64,000 nt of DNA, taken from Bradyrhizobium arachidis. GTDB taxonomy: Bacteria; Pseudomonadota; Alphaproteobacteria; Rhizobiales; Xanthobacteraceae. The stretch spans positions 4,154,001 to 4,218,000 of the forward strand of contig NZ_CP030050.1 of the NCBI RefSeq assembly GCF_015291705.1, in the 5' to 3' direction. Within the stretch, counting starts at the first letter, position 1. Every line of letters starts with the position of its first letter. The notes under the pieces were generated by a model. That model worked only from the letters and a program-made list of their open reading frames with translations. It was not told the DNA's origin and did no database searches. The translations under genes and the position numbers were made by a program. Of this stretch, positions 45,182 to 53,066 are shown one piece after another.

Positions 45182-46054
45182 ATGAATTTCGCCGTTCTGA
45201 CTGTGATTTGTCTCACAGCGCTTTTTGCAAGTGCTGCGGCAAGCGCGCAGCGAGGGCTGAGCAGCGGCCCGTCTGTCGACCAGCCGTCCGCGCCATCCGA
45301 CACCAGAATGGCTCAACAACAGGGCGCCAGTCTGGATCCGGGAGAACTGTTTCGCGACTGCGATAACTGCGCTGAGCTCGTGGTTGTGCCGCCGGGAGAC
45401 TTCGTGATGGGATCCAATGACACGCCCTATGAGAAACCCGAGCACCTGATCAGCATTCGCAAGCCCTTCGCCATCGGGCGCCGCGAGGTGACGTTCGCGG
45501 AGTGGGATCCGTGCGCCGATGCCGGCGCGTGCAAAGTGCGGCCCGAGGATCACGGGTGGGGGCGCGGCGACCGCCCAGTGATCAATATCAGCTGGGAAGA
45601 CGCCAAGCTGTACGTCGCCTGGCTGTCGCAGAAGACCGGGCAGAAATACCGTCTCCCCAGCGAAGCGGAATGGGAATATGCCGCGCGCGCGGGAACCAGA
45701 ACGCCGTTCTGGTGGGGCAGAGAGGCAGGCGCGGGTCATGCGCAGTGCGACGGCTGTGGCAGTCCGATCAAGCAGCAGGTCGTGCCAACGGGCTCGTTCC
45801 GGCCAAATGGCTTCGGGCTCTACGATACTTCTGGCAATGCTGCGGAATGGGTCGAGGATTGCTGGAACGATTCCTATCGGAATGCGCCAAAGGACGCGTC
45901 GCCTTGGACGTCGGGCGACTGCCGTCTGCGAGTGCTGCGCGGGGGCAACTTCCTCAGCAAGGCCAACGACGTCAGATCTTCGGCGAGGTTTCGCTACGAC
46001 GTAGACGTGCGTTACTACGCCAACGGCTTTCGCGTCGTGCGGGAGTTGCCGTAA
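45182..46054 (+). CDS. Exported SUMF1/FGE-fold protein without the catalytic cysteines
   Basis: A 290-residue protein with a signal peptide (MNFAVLTVICLTALFASAAASAQ). The formylglycine-generating enzyme fold spans about 60-288: VVVPPGDFVMGSND, RREVTFAEWDPCADAG, YRLPSEAEWEYAARAG, GLYDTSGNAAEWVEDCW and LRGGNF. The active-site cysteine pair of true FGE should follow LRGGNF but here reads LSKANDVRSSARFRYD. It is therefore unlikely to oxidise cysteine; it probably acts as a binding module. GGAG precedes the ATG by 8 bases. The next gene starts 2 bases after its stop. Confidence 0.83.
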   Translation: MNFAVLTVICLTALFASAAASAQRGLSSGPSVDQPSAPSDTRMAQQQGASLDPGELFRDCDNCAELVVVPPGDFVMGSNDTPYEKPEHLISIRKPFAIGRREVTFAEWDPCADAGACKVRPEDHGWGRGDRPVINISWEDAKLYVAWLSQKTGQKYRLPSEAEWEYAARAGTRTPFWWGREAGAGHAQCDGCGSPIKQQVVPTGSFRPNGFGLYDTSGNAAEWVEDCWNDSYRNAPKDASPWTSGDCRLRVLRGGNFLSKANDVRSSARFRYDVDVRYYANGFRVVRELP

Positions 46055-46056
46055 TC

Positions 46057-46488
46057 ATGCCGCGGGCGGAAACAATGCGCGCGATCGTCGTGGCGACACT
46101 TGCGTTGCTTGCTGCAGCCCCTGCCGCTCGGGCGCAATCCTACTCCGCCAGCGGGCAAATCGGCTATCTGCACGAATGGGAAATAACGGGAAATCTCGGG
46201 AAAACGGCTAAGCGTCCAGGTGCGGAATATTCGGGGACGATCACGCTGCGCCACGTCGGTCTGTGCAGCGTCAATGGCGTAGAGCAAAAGCAGGCGCGAT
46301 TGCAGCTGAAAGTGTTCCCCGGGCGGCTGGAAGGTGTATTGATCATGGACGAGGATCAATGCCGGATCGTCGCATCCGGATCATCAGGTTCGGGGCAGCT
46401 GACCTGCGGCAGCGGACAAGACGTTCCGATCACTCTCCTGATCGGCAAGGCGGTGGAGACCGAAGCGGCTGATCGCGCGCGACTTTAG
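46057..46488 (+). CDS. Small exported protein of unknown function
   Basis: A 143-residue protein with a signal peptide ending APAARAQS. The mature part is beta-rich with three cysteines (GLCSVNG, DQCRIVA, LTCGSG). An ATG at 46075 is an equally possible start. Its tight spacing to the SUMF1-fold gene suggests co-expression. No family recognised. Confidence 0.65.
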   Translation: MPRAETMRAIVVATLALLAAAPAARAQSYSASGQIGYLHEWEITGNLGKTAKRPGAEYSGTITLRHVGLCSVNGVEQKQARLQLKVFPGRLEGVLIMDEDQCRIVASGSSGSGQLTCGSGQDVPITLLIGKAVETEAADRARL

Positions 46489-46689
46489 AGCGCTGCGGTT
46501 CCGAAGTGCTGCTTGTTCGCCGCCCGACTGTCCGTGACGACTATGATTCCGGCGCCCGCGCCAACACACGTTGCTGCGGCCGCGACTGGCTTGGCCCCTC
46601 CGCGAACGCCGGATGATTGCTGTCGTGAGCGCATTCACCCCCTGACGAAGAAGTATGAACGATGGTAGCTCTGACAGCATGGCATCCTC

Positions 46690-46923
46690 TCAGTGCGGAT
46701 TGCCGAGCACGAATGCGAACGGCAGAACGAAAATCTCGTCGCCGGCCTCATCGCTGACATGCAGGGCCCACTGACGCCAATCTTCCAGGTTGGCGGTTGC
46801 GACGAGAGATCGCACCCTGCGGGTGGCCTCCTCACACGCTTCGATCAGGTCGGATACGAATGTACCGCGACGATCCATCAGTACTCCCTTGGTGTTCGAG
46901 CAATGGAAATAGACCTGAGTCAT
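46690..46923 (-). CDS. DUF6894-like small protein
   Basis: A 77-residue protein beginning MTQVYFHCSNTKGVLMDRRG, with DLIEACEEATRRVRSLVA in the middle and ALHVSDEAGDEIFVLPF toward the end. This matches the small DUF6894 proteins that are common in Bradyrhizobium. AGGGAGG lies 5 bases before the ATG. Function unknown. Confidence 0.75.
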   Translation of the reverse strand: MTQVYFHCSNTKGVLMDRRGTFVSDLIEACEEATRRVRSLVATANLEDWRQWALHVSDEAGDEIFVLPFAFVLGNPH

Positions 46924-47080
46924 GTACGCCTCCCTGCAATATTCGGGTCAGCAAGCCCGACCCTGCATGTCGGAGTCATACTAGGCCGCAAAGCGGATTG
47001 TCCGTGATCACTCGCACATTGCGCGGTTTGGTGGCCCCGCGGGGCCGTGATCGTGCACGCCACACATCCACGGACAAGGT

Positions 47081-47296
47081 ATGGATCCAACGTCTGCGTT
47101 AGGCCAATGGCTGGCGTCAGCCGTGCCTGCTCTGTCAGCAGCCGAAACCTCCGCGGCTGCTGTCGATCGTACCTGCGTCCCGTCGGGTTCGGCTGGTCCG
47201 GCGCCGCTGGAAGCGGGCGCATTGCCGGCAGAGATTGCAACAGAGCGCGGCATCATCTTGCAGTGCTTGCAAACGCGATGCAGGGGAGAAGGCTAG
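47081..47296 (+). CDS. Possible small protein of unknown function
   Basis: An open frame of 71 residues, alanine-rich with two cysteines near the end (LQCLQTRC). A hairpin formed by CAATGG-GGCGGG and CCCGCCATTG follows the stop within about 15 bases. There is no convincing ribosome binding site and no family match. Listed as tentative. Confidence 0.25.
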   Translation: MDPTSALGQWLASAVPALSAAETSAAAVDRTCVPSGSAGPAPLEAGALPAEIATERGIILQCLQTRCRGEG

Positions 47297-47386
47297 GAGG
47301 TCTGTCTATCAATGGTGGCGGGACCGAATTGCCCCGCCATTGACCCACAGAGGTCCGTACAAGCATTTCTATATTTATCGGCTAGT

Positions 47387-47530
47387 CTAGGTCGTTACCC
47401 CGCGGCCATAAATAGAACCCACCGCCAACTCTGTGTGATAAAGCGGTGGCTTTAGGGTGGTCATGAATGCCACAAAGCACAGCACTCCGATCGCGAAGAT
47501 GAGAAGACTAAAAAAGTGGTTCAGGTTCAT
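47387..47530 (-). CDS. Small single-span membrane protein
   Basis: A 47-residue protein, MNLNHFFSLLIFAIGVLCFV at the N-terminus with one transmembrane helix (about 6-25) and a short polar tail. GAGGAA lies 5 bases before the ATG. It is divergent from the first precursor gene and its CRP-like site. It could be a small regulatory or immunity-type peptide; nothing in the sequence proves this. Confidence 0.5.
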   Translation of the reverse strand: MNLNHFFSLLIFAIGVLCFVAFMTTLKPPLYHTELAVGSIYGRGVTT

Positions 47531-47716
47531 CTGTGTTCCTCGCCGCCTTTCGTTTGGGGCCGAATCATACAGCCATGAACCGGAGGATGAAGAGATCGAC
47601 CCGAATCTTCTGTGACGGCGCTCACATCTAGAGAATTGCCTCCTCTGCCTGCCCTGAGTCACGCAACGGTCATTTGCTTGGCTATCTTCGCGATGGCCGT
47701 GATGCCATGGCCGCCC

Positions 47717-47730
47717 GTGATTTTCGTCAC
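47717..47730. promoter_or_regulatory. CRP-like site upstream of precursor 1
   Basis: GTGA-TTTTCG-TCAC, a symmetrical CRP/FNR-type palindrome, 71 bases before the precursor start. The flank AGATGGAAAAGTC...CCTCCAGTAT is conserved with the sites at 48830, 50383 and 52748. Exactly 20 bases separate the palindrome from the -10-like AGTATG in all cases. Confidence 0.55.
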
Positions 47731-47800
47731 AGATGGAAAAGTCACCCTCCAGTATGGTTCGAGCCACATGTTGTTCATTGCAACCCCTGAGGAGGGAGTT

Positions 47801-48043
47801 ATGAGTGAAATGCGTGAGCTGATCGATACGGAACTCGACGCCGTGAGTGGAGGACATCACGGGCATCATCATGGGCATCACGGGCATCACGGGCTCTTCA
47901 GCTTCGGCAACATCGGCAATATCGGCCATTTCGGCAATATCGTCATAGAGCAGAACATTGCCGTGCAGATTGGTGTGGCTATCGGCAATAACGCCAGCGT
48001 CACTCAGCAGCTCGGTCAGCTGAACTTCAGCTCTATCCACTAA
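47801..48043 (+). CDS. Double-glycine leader peptide precursor 1 (His-rich core)
   Basis: An 80-residue precursor. The leader MSEMRELIDTELDAVSGG (1-18) ends in a double-glycine cleavage site for a C39 peptidase. The core opens with HHGHHHGHHGHHG, a likely metal-binding run, then FSFGNIGNIGHFGNIVIEQN and VQIGVAIGNNASVTQQLGQ, ending FSSIH. The last 45 residues align with the other five precursors. GGAGGGAG precedes the ATG; an in-frame extension upstream crosses the promoter and is rejected. It should be exported by the 53281-59664 operon. Confidence 0.8.
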   Translation: MSEMRELIDTELDAVSGGHHGHHHGHHGHHGLFSFGNIGNIGHFGNIVIEQNIAVQIGVAIGNNASVTQQLGQLNFSSIH

Positions 48044-48053
48044 ATCGCGGATG

Positions 48054-48090
48054 CCCGAACACTCCTTACCCGCTGCCGAGGGTGTTCGGG
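48054..48090 (+). terminator. Conserved hairpin after precursor 1
   Basis: CCCGAACAC pairs with GTGTTCGGG over 9 bp, with a 19-base loop. It is the same element as at 49167, 51190 and 53077, but one base pair is changed from C-G to A-T on both arms (compensatory). It starts 11 bases after the stop. No T-run follows. Confidence 0.65.
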
Positions 48091-48326
48091 TACGAATTCA
48101 ATCGAGAATTCTCATGGACACGGGCACCGTCGCTCAAGACTCTCGACACGGTGTCGATGCTCAACGAGCGTACCTGTTGCTCATCCTGCCGCGCGCAAGT
48201 TCGTGTCCATTCCGATCGCTTGACCGCCCAAGCCAGCGACCACTTCTGCAACCGCTTCGTTCGCTGGCGGTAGGCCAGCGTGCGGAGCCATGTCATGGAC
48301 GCGCTTGCCGCCGCCAATGATGCCGC

Positions 48327-48580
48327 TGTCCAGGCGATCGACACCTTTATTGTCGGCATCCATCAGCATCGAGCGTGCATCACCCGGAGCGGGTTCAGTC
48401 GATGGGACGCTCCACGGGTGGGGTGGCGCGCAGGATTCTTGCGGTCGTTGATACCAACGGCCTGCCGATCCGGCTCGCGGCAACGCCTTGTCGGGAAAGG
48501 TCCTGTCTCGCCTCAGGGCTCAACATTGCTTGTCGACCGCGGCTGCGACGCCGATTGGGATCAAAGAACTCGCAATGTCG
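48327..48580 (+). mobile_element. Remnant of an IS5-family transposase
   Basis: Fragments of an IS5/IS427-type transposase appear in alternating frames: VQAIDTFIVGIHQHRACI, then GRSTGGVARRILAVVDTNGL and PIRLAATP, then TLLVDRGCDADWDQRT. At least two frameshifts separate them. The DDE catalytic core is incomplete, so it is inactive. It lies between precursors 1 and 2 and may have aided their spread. Confidence 0.7.
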
Positions 48581-48829
48581 TGGAACGCGTCGCCCTGCGG
48601 CGAGCCTGCGGCCACCTCACTCGCGTTCGATCCGTTTGTTGCGCTGAATGGGCGTTGCGTCGCGCTCAATTCTTACACGTGGTGCCTGAGACAGCCAGAT
48701 CCGTTCGAGACATGCGAGAGTCCATGCCACACGAATCAGAACAGAAGCGCCGTGGGAGCAAATGTCGCACACGGCATTTATCCAACGGGCCATATCGTCG
48801 CTAAAGCTGATTGCCACGCCGGGCCCCCC

Positions 48830-48843
48830 GTGATTTCTGTCAC
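48830..48843. promoter_or_regulatory. CRP-like site upstream of precursor 2
   Basis: GTGA-TTTCTG-TCAC with the same downstream flank (AGATAGAAAAACCGTCCTCC, then AGTATC) as the other precursor promoters. It lies 96 bases before the start codon. The spacing suits an activator centred about 41 bases upstream of transcription start. Confidence 0.55.
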
Positions 48844-48939
48844 AGATAGAAAAACCGTCCTCCAGTATCAACACGCGTAGTGAGGCACTGGCTTGCTTTG
48901 AGCTGGATGTTGTTCACCCGCAAACCTGAGGATGGAATC

Positions 48940-49155
48940 ATGAATGAAGTGCGTGAACTGATCGATATGGAACTCGACGCGGTGTCTGGTGGGGGACTCT
49001 TCGACGTGAGCAACTTGTCCGGCAATATCGTCGTACAGCCGCAGATTGCTACGCAGGTCGGTGTTGCCGTCGGCGGCTTCAGCGTCTTCGGCAATGGAGG
49101 CAACGCAAACCTCACACAGCTGCTCGCTCAGGCGAACGTCAGCTCGATCGGCTAA
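48940..49155 (+). CDS. Double-glycine leader peptide precursor 2
   Basis: A 71-residue precursor. The leader MNEVRELIDMELDAVSGG is followed by a 53-residue core: GLFDVSNLSGNIVVQPQ, ATQVGVAVGGFSVFGNGG and LTQLLAQANVSSIG. The core lacks cysteine, so lanthionine or disulfide formation is excluded. It resembles the tandem copies at 50489 but has diverged, indicating an older duplication. GAGGA precedes the ATG. Confidence 0.8.
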   Translation: MNEVRELIDMELDAVSGGGLFDVSNLSGNIVVQPQIATQVGVAVGGFSVFGNGGNANLTQLLAQANVSSIG

Positions 49156-49166
49156 GTCCAGGATGC

Positions 49167-49201
49167 CCCGCACACTCCCGGCCGCTCCCGGGGGGTGCGG
49201 G
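49167..49201 (+). terminator. Conserved hairpin after precursor 2
   Basis: CCCGCAC pairs with GTGCGGG; the loop contains CTCCCGGCCGCTCCCGG. Same position relative to the stop as in the other units, with a shorter stem. Confidence 0.55.
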
Positions 49202-50148
49202 TACAACTCGCTCACTGTAAGGTGCCCGTTACCAAGGTGTTCCGCCATCGGCTAAACGCCTTCGGGCCACCAAGGCTGATAAATCCCGCAACGTAATCGG
49301 ACACATCCCGCTGTCAGATCTTATGACCCGCCGATCCGGGAGTGGCGTCAGCCTGCATCCGAGCTCCTCTCTCCATTCCCCACGGTTAGCCTCCAAGAGC
49401 CGACCATCCATGAATCATTGAGAAATCGGTTCGGGAATCGCTTTTGTGATCGCCGACCAACAGCCTGCATAAAGTAGCGTTAGGCCATGAATTCATAAAG
49501 CCGGTGGCTTGGCGCACCGAAATTGATGGCCGTCTTGCTGTCCTAAAGCGACGCGGTTGCTGCGCGGCAGCGAAATGAAGCGGTGGTCCGTGACCGGCAT
49601 CCGCATGGCATTTGATCGGATCGGCGTGCTGTCGTCGTACAGTCTCCTTCAATAAAAGGTCTTCCCGTTGGTGAAAGGACCAAGGAATCGGTTGTCAGCA
49701 GCTTGATTGAACCGTCTATTGGCCGCGGCGCCGGACGAGCAAGACGGCCGGCGATACAGCGGAGAGCGGGCCGAATGCTACGGCCAAAACCCTCCCTGGT
49801 AGATCTCAGTGAGTATCGGATCCGCCCAACGCGTTCGCGGAATTGAGTGCTGGCACACCGTGCGGCCGGACTTCCAATCCGTCGCCGCGGGCAGGTTCGT
49901 ATCAATTCCGATCGCCTGACCGCTGAAGCTAGCGGCGGCGATAGCAATGTACGATACGACATCAATCGTTCCATCCGATAGGTTCGCAGAAATTGTTGCG
50001 TCGGTTTGAGAGGATCACGATCTTCATAGGCCGATGTCCTGCGCCTGCTGTCACAACCAAGCAAGTGCTGCTGCGGTGGCCACGACATCGAGTCGGAGAA
50101 CTCGCCATCAGGAACGGCGCCTGGCCAGCATCCCTGCGGAAAGCAGTC
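49202..50148. other. 947 bp with no supportable gene
   Basis: Both strands hold only short open frames without ribosome binding sites or recognisable families. The composition is less GC-rich than the catabolic island. It may be decayed mobile or duplicated DNA. Confidence 0.5.
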
Positions 50149-50382
50149 CATGCGTCTACCGAGCCCGCAATATCGATGAACGCGTCTTCAACAGGATCGA
50201 GCAATGTCGTCGGATCGCAACGCGCTTCGACAGCCTTGCGGTCAACTGCCTCGCATACGTTCAGCTCGCGTCAGAGTTCTCGCTCTGCGCTATGAGACCA
50301 GGCCCCCGGGTTATGAAGGTGTCTGAGACAGTCAGGTTCGTTCGAGCGATATCGCAGCCAAGGCTGCCACTGTGGAGCGTGC

Positions 50383-50396
50383 GTGATTCTTCTCAC
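50383..50396. promoter_or_regulatory. CRP-like site upstream of the tandem precursors
   Basis: GTGA-TTCTTC-TCAC followed by AGATAGAAAGGCAACCATCC and GGTAAG, the same layout as at 48830. It probably drives precursors 3, 4 and 5 as one transcript, since no further site lies between them. Confidence 0.55.
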
Positions 50397-50488
50397 AGAT
50401 AGAAAGGCAACCATCCGGTAAGAACACGGGCAGTGAGGCGCTGGTTTGCTTTGAGCCAGATGTCGATCACAGCAACAAGAGGGAAGAC

Positions 50489-50701
50489 ATGATTGAAGCG
50501 TGTGAATTGATCGATATGGAACTCGACGCCGTGTCTGGCGGGTTCTTCGACCTGAGCAATCTGTCCAACAACATCGTCGCGCAGGCGAACTCTGCCACGC
50601 AGGTCGGTGTGGCTCAGGGCGGCTCCAGCGTCTTCGGTGCCGGTGGTGCCGCTGCCGTCACGCAGCTGCTCGCGCAGTCGAACACCAGCTCGATCGGCTA
50701 A
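50489..50701 (+). CDS. Double-glycine leader peptide precursor 3 (first tandem copy)
   Basis: A 70-residue precursor. The leader MIEACELIDMELDAVSGG is followed by a 52-residue core: FFDLSNLSNNIVAQAN, ATQVGVAQGGSSVFGAGG, VTQLLAQSNTSSIG. The only cysteine (Cys5) is in the leader. AGAGGGAAGAC precedes the ATG. The protein is identical to precursors 4 and 6. It is the first of three genes spaced exactly 239 bp apart and lies within the 555-bp duplication. Confidence 0.85.
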   Translation: MIEACELIDMELDAVSGGFFDLSNLSNNIVAQANSATQVGVAQGGSSVFGAGGAAAVTQLLAQSNTSSIG

Positions 50702-50727
50702 GTCACAGAGACCAGAGGAGAGAAATC

Positions 50728-50940
50728 ATGATTGAAGCGTGTGAACTGATCGACATGGAACTCGACGCCGTGTCTGGCGGGTTCTTCGACCTGAGCAATC
50801 TGTCCAACAACATCGTCGCGCAGGCGAACTCTGCCACGCAGGTCGGTGTGGCTCAGGGCGGCTCCAGCGTCTTCGGTGCCGGTGGTGCCGCTGCCGTCAC
50901 GCAGCTGCTCGCGCAGTCGAACACCAGCTCGATCGGCTAA
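50728..50940 (+). CDS. Double-glycine leader peptide precursor 4 (second tandem copy)
   Basis: A 70-residue precursor with the same protein sequence as precursor 3, although the DNA has synonymous changes in the leader (GAACTGATCGACATGG against GAATTGATCGATATGG). Synonymous-only change points to selection on the peptide or to recent homogenisation. AGAGGAGAG precedes the ATG. Confidence 0.85.
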   Translation: MIEACELIDMELDAVSGGFFDLSNLSNNIVAQANSATQVGVAQGGSSVFGAGGAAAVTQLLAQSNTSSIG

Positions 50941-50966
50941 GTCACAGATACCAGAGGAGGGAAGTC

Positions 50967-51179
50967 ATGATTGAAGCGTGTGAACTAATCGACATGGAAC
51001 TCGACGCCGTGGCTGGAGGGTTCTTCGACCTGAGCAATCTGTCCAACAACATCGTCGCGCAGGCGAACAATGCCACGCAGGTCGGTGTGGCTCAGGGCGG
51101 CTCCAGCGTCTTCGGTGCCGGTGGTGCCGCTGCCGTCACGCAGCTGCTCGCGCAGTCGAACACCAGCTCGATCGGCTAA
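50967..51179 (+). CDS. Double-glycine leader peptide precursor 5 (third tandem copy)
   Basis: A 70-residue precursor with two changes from precursors 3 and 4. Ser16 is Ala, making the cleavage motif LDAVAGG, and the core reads AQANNATQ instead of AQANSATQ. AGAGGAGGGAA precedes the ATG. It is the last of the array; the conserved hairpin follows at 51190. Confidence 0.85.
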   Translation: MIEACELIDMELDAVAGGFFDLSNLSNNIVAQANNATQVGVAQGGSSVFGAGGAAAVTQLLAQSNTSSIG

Positions 51180-51189
51180 GTCAGCGATG

Positions 51190-51225
51190 CCCGCACACTC
51201 CTTGGCTGCCCTCGGGGTGTGCGGG
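51190..51225 (+). terminator. Conserved hairpin after the tandem array
   Basis: CCCGCACAC pairs with GTGTGCGGG over 9 bp. It follows the array stop by 10 bases and occurs only after the third copy, not between copies, supporting one polycistronic unit ending here. Confidence 0.65.
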
Positions 51226-51249
51226 TACTCATTTCAATCGAGAACTCTC

Positions 51250-51474
51250 ATGGACACAAGCACCCCTGGTAACGAGAGCGCTGGATCTGGCAAAGCCACA
51301 CGATGCGCAGTTTGTGATCGCAAGTTTGGACTCGTCCGGCACTACTCGTGGCGAACCCCTCTCTGCTCCAAGAAGTGCGTCAATCGCTTCAGAGCTCGTC
51401 GGGCGAGTGATGGCAATTGGCTATCCTGGCTTCTCGCTTTAGACCAGGCGCCAGAGAACCGAGCGAGGGCTTGA
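51250..51474 (+). CDS. Small zinc-ribbon-like protein
   Basis: A 74-residue protein beginning MDTSTPGNESAGSGKATRC. Cysteines in TRCAVCDRKFG and TPLCSKKCVNRF form a Cys4 set likely to bind zinc, followed by a basic helix (RFRARRA). Its first bases (ATGGACACAAGC) recur after the hairpins at 48090 and 53113, where the rest of the gene is lost. It shares the TGATG junction with the next gene. Role unknown; similar small proteins occur in Bradyrhizobium, from memory. Confidence 0.6.
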   Translation: MDTSTPGNESAGSGKATRCAVCDRKFGLVRHYSWRTPLCSKKCVNRFRARRASDGNWLSWLLALDQAPENRARA

Positions 51475-51689
51475 TGACTTCCCAGATTTCACAACGAGGC
51501 AGGGAATACTTACAAATAGCACAGAGCTTGCTCCGCGCTGTCCAAACCATGACCGACCGAGCGATTGCCGCCCAGCTCAAGGCTCTCGCCGACGACTACG
51601 AGCGACGAGCCGAGAAAGCCTCGCATGCTGGTGCGGCCAGAGCAATTACGCGATCGGCCACCAGTGCTGAACGCGAGTGGCGTACATGA
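51474..51689 (+). CDS. Small helical protein of unknown function
   Basis: A 71-residue protein, MTSQISQRGREYLQIAQSLL at the start, then TMTDRAIAAQLKALADDYER. It is predicted to be mostly helical. It starts on the last base of the preceding stop (TGATG), so translation is coupled to the zinc-ribbon-like protein. I recall similar short hypothetical proteins in bradyrhizobia but know no function. Confidence 0.6.
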   Translation: MTSQISQRGREYLQIAQSLLRAVQTMTDRAIAAQLKALADDYERRAEKASHAGAARAITRSATSAEREWRT

Positions 51690-52513
51690 CCAGACGGGCA
51701 GGTTCACAGCCTCCCTGCGGAAGAAATATTGGGACCGAGGCTTCAAGTCGCGATAGTTTTCACAACCCAAGACCACTCGGGTGAGTACTTGGCCGGTCGA
51801 GCGCTTGGGTATCCGATTCTATTGCGCCCCTGGTCTAGAGGCGAGGCAGAAAAGCCAGCGGAGTCGCGCTGCAACGGCGGCGGGAAGAGCATGAAATACG
51901 CCGCGCTTATCCAGGTTGATCGCTGCTTGTAGAAAGCAGCTCCGTTCCATGCCCTACGCCTACCTCAAACGTCCTAGTGCGAGGAAACACTACGTCGCCG
52001 TCATTGGCGGGCCGGCGTGGAGCATGACGAACTCTCCGAGGCATGAACTGACGAGCCAGACCTATAGACATCGGCCTGGCGAGCGGTTCCGAGCGGGAAA
52101 CACGCCCGCGCTCGTTATCCGAGCCTTGCATTCGCTGACATACCGCCACGGAGCTGCGATGTGATCGTCCGCCCTCTGAAATGAGCGGCTCGATTCAGCA
52201 GGAAGATGCTTTTTCTCGTGGCGTTACACTTCCGCGATGTTCCCATTCGCGAATAGTCGGATGCTGGCCGGTGACCGCCCCTATGAGAGCTCTCGCCGTG
52301 CTTTGAAAGGAGAGTGCCTAAAAGCCAACAGCACCAGGCTCCGGAGGCTCGCAATCATGACTGCGTTAACGCCCGCTCCACGCTTACAGCTCAAGTAGCA
52401 CATGCGCGGCGCATCGGCGATCGCGTCCAGCGCGCCGCACGCGGCAGGAAACATCCCGACCTAGCTGACGGTTGCTTCTCGAGTGCGTATGCTCACGGTC
52501 GGGGTGCATCGCT
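51690..52513. other. 824 bp with no supportable gene
   Basis: No frame here combines a ribosome binding site with a recognisable family. It separates the tandem array from the duplicated promoter-precursor unit. It may contain decayed genes. Confidence 0.5.
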
Positions 52514-52747
52514 CATGCGTCTACCGAGCCCGCAATATCGATGAACGCGTCTTCAACAGGATCGAGCAATGTCGTCGGATCGCAACGCGCTTCGACAGCC
52601 TTGCGGTCAACTGCCTCGCATACGTTCAGCTCGCGTCAGAGTTCTCGCTCTGCGCTATGAGACCAGGCCCCCGGGTTATGAAGGTGTCTGAGACAGTCAG
52701 GTTCGTTCGAGCGATATCGCAGCCAAGGCTGCCACTGTGGAGCGTGC

Positions 52748-52761
52748 GTGATTCTTCTCAC
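52748..52761. promoter_or_regulatory. CRP-like site upstream of precursor 6
   Basis: GTGA-TTCTTC-TCAC, identical to the site at 50383 as part of the duplication. Confidence 0.55.
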
Positions 52762-52853
52762 AGATAGAAAGGCAACCATCCGGTAAGAACACGGGCAGTG
52801 AGGCGCTGGTTTGCTTTGAGCCAGATGTCGATCACAGCAACAAGAGGGAAGAC

Positions 52854-53066
52854 ATGATTGAAGCGTGTGAATTGATCGATATGGAACTCGACGCCGTGTC
52901 TGGCGGGTTCTTCGACCTGAGCAATCTGTCCAACAACATCGTCGCGCAGGCGAACTCTGCCACGCAGGTCGGTGTGGCTCAGGGCGGCTCCAGCGTCTTC
53001 GGTGCCGGTGGCGCCGCTGCCGTCACGCAGCTGCTCGCGCAGTCGAACACCAGCTCGATCGGCTAA
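52854..53066 (+). CDS. Double-glycine leader peptide precursor 6
   Basis: A 70-residue precursor identical in protein sequence to precursors 3 and 4. It has its own promoter region, CRP-like site and downstream hairpin, forming a single-gene version of the array. It converges with the exporter operon, whose last gene ends 214 bp away. Confidence 0.85.
   Translation: MIEACELIDMELDAVSGGFFDLSNLSNNIVAQANSATQVGVAQGGSSVFGAGGAAAVTQLLAQSNTSSIG

Larger units (their letters stand above)
50149..50703. repeat. 555-bp segmental duplication, copy A
   Basis: This stretch, comprising upstream DNA, CRP-like site, leader region and the whole precursor 3 gene, matches 52514-53068 with a single difference noticed (T50647 against C53012, silent). 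The offset is 2,365 bp. Such identity implies recent duplication or gene conversion. Confidence 0.92.
50489..51205 (+). repeat. Three-copy 239-bp tandem array of precursor genes
   Basis: Start codons at 50489, 50728 and 50967 are spaced 239 bp each. Every unit contains a complete precursor gene and a 26-bp spacer with its own ribosome binding site (AGAGGAGRGAA). Units differ by a few substitutions. The array would express three copies of nearly the same peptide from one promoter. Confidence 0.9.

Noticed and set aside
47612..47800. 63-residue extension of precursor 1
   Set aside because: It runs through the CRP-like site and promoter, and the strong ribosome binding site is at the internal ATG.
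50489..53066. CRISPR-like repeat array
   Set aside because: The repeats are 239 bp, fully coding, with 26-bp spacers that are themselves similar; no cas genes are present.
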